Of a stretch of 6,575 nt of DNA, positions 1 through 6,051 are shown piece by piece (within the stretch, counting starts at the first letter, position 1; each line of letters starts with the position of its first letter). Under the pieces are notes generated by a model. It did not search any database and was not told where the DNA came from. It saw only the letters and a list, made by a program, of their open reading frames with translations. A program made the position numbers and the translations under genes. Source of the stretch: Bacteroidota bacterium (GTDB lineage Bacteria > Bacteroidota > Bacteroidia > NS11-12g > UBA955); the NCBI GenBank assembly GCA_008081305.1, contig VMCP01000025.1, forward strand, positions 1 to 6,575, read 5' to 3'.

Positions 1-631
1 AGAAGAGAATACCATAAATTTTACTCCGGGTCAATTTATAATCCTTCAAAAGGAACTGAAAGACGGCGAAATACCCCTCCAGAGAAGCTATTCTATCGCA
101 AACATCGAAACGAATGTCAAAGAGATTGAACTTTGTATAGTCATCAACCAAACAGGCGTATTTACGCCATGGTTATTCTCTTTAAATATCGGAGACCAAA
201 TTCAGGGTAGTGAACCACAAGGGTTGTTTAATCTCAGTGAAGTATCTTCTTCTGTGCCGTATATATTTGTGTGCACTGGCACAGGGGTTGCGCCTTTTAG
301 GAGTATGATTCAAAAGGTATTAAACGAATCAAATAACCATGTTTATTTGGTTTTTGGTAACCGAATAGAAGAAGATATTCTTTACCGTGAATATTGGGAG
401 GCTCTTTCTGATAGAGAGGAGCGATTTACATTCATCCCAACCCTTAGTAGGGTGTCGAAATGGATGGGTAGAACCGGTTATGTACACGATATCTACAGGG
501 AATTATTGGAGAACGGAGAAGATGCTAGAATATACGTTTGCGGCTGGCAAGAAATGTGCAAGGAAACAAGAACCAACCTAAAATCAATGGGGTATAATCG
601 ACGCCAATACCATTTTGAACAATACGATTAG
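1..631 (+). CDS. FNR-type FAD/NAD(P)H oxidoreductase, 5'-truncated
   Basis: This is a flavoprotein reductase of the ferredoxin-NADP reductase superfamily, which moves electrons between NAD(P)H and a one-electron carrier through FAD. The frame is open from the window edge (first whole codon at base 2), giving 209 visible residues; probably only a few tens of N-terminal residues are missing. Visible in order: the end of the FAD-binding barrel with a TPGQF strand; the flavin-binding RSYS motif (bases 83-94); the start of the NAD(P)-binding Rossmann half with GTGVAP (278-295); a VYLVFGNR strand; the late nicotinamide-side motif CGWQEMC (539-559); and a C-terminal tail ending FEQYD. A TTG at 224 could be read as a start, but the flavin domain upstream is continuous in frame, so it is internal. 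No ferredoxin domain is fused at the C-terminus. The electron partner and the NADH/NADPH preference cannot be read from the sequence. The family call is firm; the exact role is open. Confidence 0.88.
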   Translation, partial: EENTINFTPGQFIILQKELKDGEIPLQRSYSIANIETNVKEIELCIVINQTGVFTPWLFSLNIGDQIQGSEPQGLFNLSEVSSSVPYIFVCTGTGVAPFRSMIQKVLNESNNHVYLVFGNRIEEDILYREYWEALSDREERFTFIPTLSRVSKWMGRTGYVHDIYRELLENGEDARIYVCGWQEMCKETRTNLKSMGYNRRQYHFEQYD

Positions 632-648
632 TAAATTTTTGGGTAAAT

Positions 649-681
649 TTTGGTGATGTGGGCTTTTTCCCCTTAATATTG
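649..681 (+). promoter_or_regulatory. Candidate promoter for rho (weak)
   Basis: TTTG at 649-652 is followed after 21 bases by TAATATTG at 674-681, one base away from the Bacteroidota -7 consensus TAnnTTTG. The spacing fits the known -33/-7 architecture of the phylum, and the box lies about 70 bases before the rho start. The preceding gene has no convincing intrinsic terminator: a GGG/CCC hairpin around 659-672 is only 3-4 bp and has no following T-run. Read-through from the flavoprotein gene is therefore also possible. The call rests only on pattern matching in AT-rich DNA. Confidence 0.3.
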
Positions 682-752
682 TACGTGTTGCTGATATTCA
701 CTCAGCCACATATTTAGAATTCCCACTTACTATTTTATTGAATACGGATTAT

Positions 753-2363
753 ATGACCCAATCCCCTGATTTTGCGAAGAAGAGTGTGGCTGAACTGCGT
801 GTGTTAGCCGAAGCATTAGAAATTGAAGGATTTTCGAAATTGAAAAAGGCAGAGTTAATTGAGGCGCTTGTTAACGCTTCTAGTAAAGACTCAAACAATA
901 ATCAAGAAGCGGATAAAACTACGGAAGCACATGATAAACCTAAGCGCAAACGTAGGAGAGTTACAGATTCTGCAGATGATCAAAAACCGTCCCTCTCATC
1001 TGATGAGAAGAAGACGATGAGTAGAGATAAAAGTGCAGATTCTGAAAAAGCAGAAGCTGAAATGCCTGATATAAAGGAAGGTAAGAGACGCAACTCAGAA
1101 GACAGACCAAACAGAGAGCATCGCAAGCGCGATAGGAAATCGGAAGATTCCGCTGAATCTGATAACGAATCAACAAATGCCAAAGAAGAAAAGCCTGAGA
1201 CTGAGGAGCAAAAGCGAAGAAAAGAAAAGCTTAAGCTCTTAACAGAAATGGAAGGTGTTGTGACTACTCAGGGAGTATTAGAAACAGTTTCGGACGGATA
1301 CGGTTTTTTGAGATCTCCCGATTACAATTACCAACCATCTCCAGATGATGTTTACGTGCCGAGCTTCATGATTAAGCAAAATGGTCTTAAAGTGGGAGAT
1401 ACCATCAGAGGAAGCATTCGACCACCAAAGGATAATGAGAAATATTTCTGCTTGGTTAAGTTAGAAACGGTAAATGGGAAATCACCAGAATCGGTTAGAG
1501 ATAGGGTAGCATTTGAACATTTGACACCGCTTTTCCCAGATGAAAAATTGGACCTTTGTGACAATCCTAAGCATTATTCGAACCGAATCATTGACTTAAT
1601 TTCACCCATCGGTAAAGGACAACGTGGGTTGATCGTTTCTCAACCAAAGACGGGTAAAACTTGGTTATTACAAGGTATTGCAAATGCCATAGCCAAGAAT
1701 CATCCAGAAGTATACATGATGATACTTTTGATTGATGAAAGACCTGAAGAGGTGACCGATATGGCAAGGAATGTAAGAGCGGAGGTAGTTGCTAGTACAT
1801 TTGATGAACCTGCTGATAAACATGTGAAGCTTTCGAATATGGTGCTTGAGAAAGCGAAACGGTTGGTAGAATGTGGTCATGATGTTGTTATTCTTCTAGA
1901 TTCTATCACACGTCTAGCGCGTGCATTTAATACGGTTCAACCAGCGTCGGGTAAAATACTGTCCGGTGGTGTTGATGCTAATGCTCTTCAAAAGCCTAAG
2001 CGTTTCTTTGGAGCCGCAAGAAATATTGAAAACGGTGGCTCCCTAACCATCATTGCCACGGCCCTCACCGATACGGGTTCAAAAATGGATGAAGTGATTT
2101 TTGAAGAGTTTAAAGGAACAGGTAATATGGAATTACAGTTAGATCGTAAGTTGTCTAACAAACGAATATTCCCAGCTATCGATATTACGGCCTCAAGTAC
2201 AAGACGTGAGGACTTGCTTATTGATAAAACTGCACTACAAAGAATGTGGGTAATGAGGAATTATCTCGCAGATATGAACTCAGAAGAAGCCATGAATACT
2301 TTCCTCAAGCACATGCAAAATACCCAAGATAATACCGAGTTCTTGGTTAGTATGAATGGATAA
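753..2363 (+). CDS. rho: Transcription termination factor Rho
   Basis: Rho is the hexameric RNA-dependent ATPase/helicase that loads on nascent RNA and releases RNA polymerase. From the ATG at 753 it has 536 residues; E. coli Rho has 419. Domains in order: Rho_N helical domain (about 6-42); a lysine/glutamate/serine-rich, probably disordered insertion (about 45-165) with a KRKRRR patch near 64-69; cold-shock-type primary RNA-binding domain (about 166-245) with GYGFLR; then the RecA-like ATPase. ATPase landmarks are the Walker A motif QPKTGKT (297-303), the DERPEE motif with probable catalytic Glu329, Walker B ILLD ending at Asp383, the Q-loop SGKILSGG (399-406) and the R-loop starting KGTGN (from 454). 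All catalytic and RNA-contact motifs look intact. The frame also allows a TTG start at 738, five codons earlier; ATG 753 is preferred because Rho_N begins directly after it. The stop overlaps the next gene's start by one base, which suggests cotranscription. Confidence 0.97.
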   Translation: MTQSPDFAKKSVAELRVLAEALEIEGFSKLKKAELIEALVNASSKDSNNNQEADKTTEAHDKPKRKRRRVTDSADDQKPSLSSDEKKTMSRDKSADSEKAEAEMPDIKEGKRRNSEDRPNREHRKRDRKSEDSAESDNESTNAKEEKPETEEQKRRKEKLKLLTEMEGVVTTQGVLETVSDGYGFLRSPDYNYQPSPDDVYVPSFMIKQNGLKVGDTIRGSIRPPKDNEKYFCLVKLETVNGKSPESVRDRVAFEHLTPLFPDEKLDLCDNPKHYSNRIIDLISPIGKGQRGLIVSQPKTGKTWLLQGIANAIAKNHPEVYMMILLIDERPEEVTDMARNVRAEVVASTFDEPADKHVKLSNMVLEKAKRLVECGHDVVILLDSITRLARAFNTVQPASGKILSGGVDANALQKPKRFFGAARNIENGGSLTIIATALTDTGSKMDEVIFEEFKGTGNMELQLDRKLSNKRIFPAIDITASSTRREDLLIDKTALQRMWVMRNYLADMNSEEAMNTFLKHMQNTQDNTEFLVSMNG

Positions 2364-3067
2364 TGAATAGAGTAGCGGTCATAACAGGTTCAAGCCGAGG
2401 TATTGGTTTAGCGGTAGCAGAGAAATTTGCTATGCAGGGTTTTGATGTCGTGATTCACGGTCGAAACCAAGAGAAATTGAATGCAGTTGCAAATGATATT
2501 CAAACAAGATTTCAAGTGAAAGTAACGGGGTTTGCTGCTGACTTAAGTAGCAAGTCTGAATGTTCCTCATTTGTACGCAGTGTAATTACGTTGCATTCAA
2601 GTATTGATGTTCTTGTAAATAATGCTGGGGTGTTCCTTCCGGGTACATTGATGGAAGAGACCGACGACCAAATGGAAATGCAAATGAGTACAAATTTCTT
2701 TTCCGCTTATTTCACAACCAAGGGATTATGGACTGTACTCAAGAAAAATGAACGCTCGCATATAATAAATATGTGCAGCATAGCAAGCATTACAGCGTAT
2801 GATGCAGGCGGAGGATACGCAGTCACAAAACATGCCCTACATGGATTTACAAAATCGTTGAGAAAAGAAGGTATTCCATTGGGTATACGAGTGACATCTG
2901 TCATGCCAGGAGCCACTTATACGGATTCATGGTCTTCAGTTGATTTACCTCAAAGTAGATTTATGACAACCAGTGATGTGGCTAATACCGTTTGGAACGC
3001 ATGGGAAATCAACGAACATACCGTGATGGAAGAGGTGATTATTCGCCCAATCGAAGGAGATATTTAA
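2363..3067 (+). CDS. Short-chain dehydrogenase/reductase (classical SDR)
   Basis: This 234-residue NAD(P)-dependent oxidoreductase is close to the usual ~250-residue length of classical SDRs. It shows the nucleotide-binding TGSSRGIG motif (8-15), the structural NNAG (86-89) and a complete catalytic tetrad: Asn111, Ser139, Tyr152 and Lys156 in a YAVTK motif. The post-catalytic MPGATYT stretch (181-187) is the usual place for nicotinamide contact. An Arg at position 34 (HGRN), just after the second beta strand, hints at NADPH preference, as inference only. There is no signal peptide or membrane segment, so the protein should be cytoplasmic. Its ATG overlaps the rho stop (TAATG), so translation is probably coupled to rho. 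Substrate cannot be deduced: the family covers fatty-acid, sugar, steroid and xenobiotic carbonyl reduction, and neither rho nor the next gene gives a clue. Confidence 0.93.
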   Translation: MNRVAVITGSSRGIGLAVAEKFAMQGFDVVIHGRNQEKLNAVANDIQTRFQVKVTGFAADLSSKSECSSFVRSVITLHSSIDVLVNNAGVFLPGTLMEETDDQMEMQMSTNFFSAYFTTKGLWTVLKKNERSHIINMCSIASITAYDAGGGYAVTKHALHGFTKSLRKEGIPLGIRVTSVMPGATYTDSWSSVDLPQSRFMTTSDVANTVWNAWEINEHTVMEEVIIRPIEGDI

Positions 3068-3096
3068 AAAAATCAAAAGATTTCCGATAAAATGTG

Positions 3097-3142
3097 ATAA
3101 CTGCCGCTGATGAATAACAAAATTCAGCGTCTAATCAGTTAT
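3097..3142. repeat. Nested inverted repeat upstream of the T9SS gene
   Basis: Two inverted repeats are nested. The outer arms are ATAACTG (3097-3103) and CAGTTAT (3136-3142), 7 of 7 complementary. The inner arms are CGCTGA (3105-3110) and TCAGCG (3124-3129), 6 of 6, around a 13-base loop. The arms are separated by one base on the left and six on the right, so the fold would have an asymmetric internal loop. No T-run follows, so this does not look like an intrinsic terminator for the upstream gene. The outer right arm overlaps the first bases of the TAnnTTTG box at 3140, so an operator role is possible; this is inference. Confidence 0.5.
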
Positions 3143-3147
3143 ATTTG
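3140..3147 (+). promoter_or_regulatory. Bacteroidota -7 promoter box for the T9SS gene
   Basis: TATATTTG is a full match to the phylum's -7 consensus TAnnTTTG, and lies 26 bases before the ATG at 3174. Transcription would start a few bases downstream, giving a short AT-rich leader with no strong Shine-Dalgarno sequence, as is usual in this phylum. I see no clear TTG-type -33 element about 19 bases upstream, so the promoter may need an activator or be weak; the inverted repeat just upstream occupies that place. Confidence 0.6.
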
Positions 3148-3173
3148 GAAAAATTAATTAGAAATTAACAGGA

Positions 3174-4511
3174 ATGAAAAAGTTATTATTTGTAGGAATG
3201 GCTTTGTTTGGGGTTCTAAATCTGAACGCTCAAGGTATAAAGTCAATGCCAATTCATCCGCAGGATACTAAGATTGGTGGTATTTTACCCAAACAACGAA
3301 TTCACACGAAAAATGGAGATGTTATTTCAAAAAGAAGAGAAACCATTAGTGGGCAATACAACTTCGTGACGTCTTACGGAGAAACTTGGATGATCGGTGA
3401 TCCTTCCAGTTATGTTAGATGGATTACGGAAGATACCAATGCCATTACCATGTATACAGACGGAAATTCCGGTAGATCTTACGTGCATACGATTGGTTCT
3501 AGCTTTGATCCAAAGGATTCTGCTTACGAGGTTACTGGTCAACCGGTTCTAACTAGATTTAACCCCTACACGGTGGATACACTCAGATGGTTACAGTTCT
3601 ACGTGCGTCAAGTTGACTCTGTAGAAGTGGAGTCTGAAATGCAAGAAGTAGTTGACACGGTATATGTTCAGTATTTTAACTTTACCAGTATGGATTTTGC
3701 CGGTTTACAAGGAATTACGGATTTCTTTGGTTATCCCAAGAGAGATAACTACGACCCTAAAACTTTGCTAAACTCTTCTGCCCTCGCTACAGATACTATT
3801 CTTTTCAGAACAGGTGATGGTGATAGCGTTGATTACGCTGGTGGTTCATTGTTCTCATCTCTTACAGGTACCGTTCCTCCAGATGCTGTGCGTTCATTGA
3901 GTACGAATACAAATGAGTTACGTGCTAATAACGTCTGTTTTTCAATCACGTTTAAGCCGATGATTAAGGCTCAGCTAAACGATACTTTTGTTAACTGGAA
4001 TGGTCCTAACTACAAAGGTAAAGTCAACGGCTATGGAGTGCGAGCGCACTATTGGACAGACCTTGCCATTCGTGCAATTTCAATGCGTCGTTACAACAAT
4101 ACATTTTGGGTTCCATCTTTCCTAAGATATGGTTCTACTAGTAATGGTTGGAAGTCTTATATTTCCACTTCTGCTTATAACACGACTACATTGTTAGGGT
4201 ATTGGTTAGACATTACTACTGAGAATGCAAGTACAGAAGTGCTTAACGGCCTAAATACCCTAAAAGTATATCCGAATCCAGCTACTATGGATAACCAAGT
4301 ATGGCTGGCTTTTGATTTAAATCAAAAGTCAATGGTTGATGCTCAAATCATGAACCTAAACGGTCAGATTTTGGCAAATATAGATGCTCGTGAGTTAAAC
4401 GCTGGTGCTAACGAACTTGCTCTTCCTACACAATCCTTGAAGCCAGGTGTGTATATGGTTCAAGTGAACAGTGCGATCGGAACGCAGACCACCAAGTTCA
4501 TTCTTAAATAA
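3174..4511 (+). CDS. Secreted protein with T9SS type A sorting domain, function unknown
   Basis: This 445-residue protein should cross the inner membrane by Sec and the outer membrane by the type IX secretion system. It starts with a clean signal peptide (KK, then a hydrophobic core at residues 4-17) and a likely cleavage site at Ala19-Gln20. The last ~85 residues form a T9SS type A sorting domain: it opens with KVYPNP (Tyr366-Pro369), continues with a beta-rich segment containing MNLNGQ and LKPGVYMVQV, and ends TTKFILK. The ~340 residues between are rich in aromatic, Thr, Ser and Asn residues and look beta-structured. They contain no catalytic motif, repeat or adhesion domain that I recognise. 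Only one cysteine is evident in this middle part, so disulphide bonding is unlikely there. The gene has its own promoter box upstream and a strong terminator downstream, so it is probably monocistronic. Whether it stays on the surface or is released is unknown. Confidence 0.88.
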   Translation: MKKLLFVGMALFGVLNLNAQGIKSMPIHPQDTKIGGILPKQRIHTKNGDVISKRRETISGQYNFVTSYGETWMIGDPSSYVRWITEDTNAITMYTDGNSGRSYVHTIGSSFDPKDSAYEVTGQPVLTRFNPYTVDTLRWLQFYVRQVDSVEVESEMQEVVDTVYVQYFNFTSMDFAGLQGITDFFGYPKRDNYDPKTLLNSSALATDTILFRTGDGDSVDYAGGSLFSSLTGTVPPDAVRSLSTNTNELRANNVCFSITFKPMIKAQLNDTFVNWNGPNYKGKVNGYGVRAHYWTDLAIRAISMRRYNNTFWVPSFLRYGSTSNGWKSYISTSAYNTTTLLGYWLDITTENASTEVLNGLNTLKVYPNPATMDNQVWLAFDLNQKSMVDAQIMNLNGQILANIDARELNAGANELALPTQSLKPGVYMVQVNSAIGTQTTKFILK

Positions 4512-4530
4512 TAAAACAAATCGTTTATAG

Positions 4531-4560
4531 AAAGGGGGCGCTACGGCGTCCCCTTTTTTT
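4531..4560 (+). terminator. Strong intrinsic terminator after the T9SS gene
   Basis: The arms AAAGGGGGCGC (4531-4541) and GCGTCCCCTTT (4546-4556) form an 11-bp stem with a single G-U pair. The TACG loop gives C(UACG)G in RNA, a member of the very stable UNCG tetraloop class. A run of seven T residues (4554-4560) follows. It sits 20 bases after the stop codon. On the opposite strand the tail has only three T residues, so it should act mainly in the forward direction. Confidence 0.95.
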
Positions 4561-4581
4561 ATGTCTCAAATAATTTGCAGT

Positions 4582-4589
4582 TACCTTTG
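4582..4589 (+). promoter_or_regulatory. Bacteroidota -7 promoter box for the DUF5723-like gene
   Basis: TACCTTTG is an exact match to TAnnTTTG and ends five bases before an in-frame GTG at 4594. It lies downstream of the ATG at 4561, so that ATG would not be in the transcript. The -33 region falls in the T-run of the preceding terminator (TTTATG, 4558-4563), a weak match. Transcription would be expected to start at or very near the GTG, giving a leaderless or nearly leaderless mRNA. Confidence 0.6.
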
Positions 4590-4593
4590 TAGA

Positions 4594-6048
4594 GTGAGAC
4601 AAAAGTTCGTTTTGATTATTTCTTTGGTGTTCTTGGTGAATTCAACCAAAGCCCAAATCTTCTCAGCATTACAGAATTCGAATTTCTCGGGTGTAAATCT
4701 TATCTATACAAACCCAGCACAAGTTGCGATGATGACTCACAAACGGAGTGCAACAGTTGGGGTTATTGGGTATGATTTAACAAACGACTATTTCAGTTTA
4801 GAGGCTCCCTTTTCTTTATGGAAATTAATAACTGGAGGGGTAGATGATAAATATCGTAACCCAGATGGTAGTATCGACTGGCAAAAAGAATGGCTAAAGG
4901 AAGATCTAAATCGAAACGATATTAATTTCAATTTAAGCACGGAATTTAGAGGTCCTTCATATGTGAATCACTATGGTCGTTTTGTTTGGGGAACGGCCAC
5001 AAGAACAAGGTCTACCTTGGATATTAACGGTTTGTCAACGGGAGCTTGGTCGTGGGGACGGCAGTGGCTTGATAGCCAGAAGTTGGAAAGCCCGTTGGTG
5101 ATCATTTCAGATGAGTTTGAAGCCCAAGCAAATTCATACCAGGAATTATCTGCAGTATTGGCGGCAAAAGTAGTTGATGGAGAACGTTTCAAATTAGGTA
5201 TTGGAACTACCCTTAAGGGGATATTGGGTTTGGGGAGTGTGAACATAAAGAATAACGGTATCAAATTTAATGGTATCGGTATGGATACCGTGGAGGTAAC
5301 AAGTGGATACATGGAGGTGGCCTATACAGATAACAGTATCCTTCGACAGTTATTTAGTGGTGTTTTATCTGGCGGGTTACCGAGGCTAAGTGAGATTCAC
5401 GGCTTAGGTTTCGGGATGGATGCAGGTATTTCTATGGAATTTGGAAATGATATGGCCACAGGTGAGAATGAGCAACATACATTTAGGGATTATAAGTTTA
5501 AAGTTGCTGCGTCTGTAACCGATATAGGTCAGATTGGATATACAAACGCCAATGATGGTTTTATCATAGATGGAAGTAATGGTTTCAAAATGCCATTGAC
5601 CACCCCTGAATTTGCAAATGCAGTTGAGCAAGGTTCTCAGGCTGTTTTGGACCATATCATAGAAACAGCTCGCAACGAGGGTGTTTTGAAGAGCAATAAT
5701 AAGACAACCAGGGTAACCCTTCCATCTACCGTTCATTTACAGGTAGATTACAAGGTATACACAGGCTTTCTCATTGCTGCTCATTGGCAGCAAAGATTTA
5801 ATTGGAACCAAGGAGATTTTCAGTTTGCTTCAAGAAATAGCTTAACAGTGGTGCCACGTTTTGAACATAAATGGTTTGAATTTGCATTACCGGTTCGGTA
5901 TCAGGCCAATTTTGATCCTTGGAGTTTTGGAGGATTTCTTCGTTTAGGACCTGTATTCTTCGGTACCGATAACATGGCAAACATGTTTCGGGCCAGTAAA
6001 TACTCTGGCATGAACCTTTACATGGGTATCACTACCTTGATCAAATAA
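4594..6048 (+). CDS. DUF5723-like exported protein, predicted outer-membrane beta-barrel
   Basis: I place the start at GTG 4594 (484 residues). The frame has an earlier ATG at 4561 (495 residues), but that ATG directly follows the T-run of the upstream terminator and precedes the promoter box at 4582. The GTG start also gives a compact signal peptide: basic RQK, a hydrophobic core at 5-15, and a likely cut at Ala20-Gln21. The mature N-terminus has an NSNFSGVN...NPA segment (28-42), which resembles, from memory, the start of Bacteroidota DUF5723 proteins. The rest alternates polar and aromatic/hydrophobic residues with many glycines, as in beta-barrels, and the C-terminus ends in a strand-like NLYMGITTLIK. 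There is no T9SS sorting domain, so the protein is expected to stay in the outer membrane or periplasm. Its molecular function is unknown. A porin-like or surface-assembly role is only a guess from the fold pattern. Its 3' end lies three bases from the convergent murA. Confidence 0.82.
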   Translation: MRQKFVLIISLVFLVNSTKAQIFSALQNSNFSGVNLIYTNPAQVAMMTHKRSATVGVIGYDLTNDYFSLEAPFSLWKLITGGVDDKYRNPDGSIDWQKEWLKEDLNRNDINFNLSTEFRGPSYVNHYGRFVWGTATRTRSTLDINGLSTGAWSWGRQWLDSQKLESPLVIISDEFEAQANSYQELSAVLAAKVVDGERFKLGIGTTLKGILGLGSVNIKNNGIKFNGIGMDTVEVTSGYMEVAYTDNSILRQLFSGVLSGGLPRLSEIHGLGFGMDAGISMEFGNDMATGENEQHTFRDYKFKVAASVTDIGQIGYTNANDGFIIDGSNGFKMPLTTPEFANAVEQGSQAVLDHIIETARNEGVLKSNNKTTRVTLPSTVHLQVDYKVYTGFLIAAHWQQRFNWNQGDFQFASRNSLTVVPRFEHKWFEFALPVRYQANFDPWSFGGFLRLGPVFFGTDNMANMFRASKYSGMNLYMGITTLIK

Positions 6049-6051
6049 CGG

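Noticed and set aside
659..672. GGG...CCCC hairpin after the flavoprotein gene as an intrinsic terminator
   Set aside because: The stem is only 3-4 bp and no T-run follows it; the T residues are in the loop.
656..676. Six-codon reading frame (MWAFSP) upstream of rho, considered as a leader peptide
   Set aside because: It is too short to judge, has no translation signal, and would lie upstream of the candidate rho promoter box.
738..752. TTG at 738 as the rho start
   Set aside because: It adds only five residues (MNTDY) before an ATG that sits directly in front of the Rho_N domain. It is possible but less likely.
961..1183. Two antisense frames opposite the Rho insertion, one with a Ser/Leu-rich translation
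   Set aside because: The Ser/Leu/Phe bias is what the reverse complement of Lys/Glu/Arg-rich codons gives; it is a by-product of the charged insertion.
3105..3129. Inner hairpin after the SDR gene as an intrinsic terminator
   Set aside because: The 6-bp stem has a 13-base loop and is followed by TCTAATC rather than a T-run.
4971..5312. Antisense open frame of 113 codons inside the DUF5723-like gene
   Set aside because: It lies fully opposite a well-supported gene, and its translation shows no domain or signal.
5404..5736. Antisense open frame of 110 codons inside the DUF5723-like gene
   Set aside because: It is opposite a real coding region, with no recognisable motif and no promoter box placed before it.
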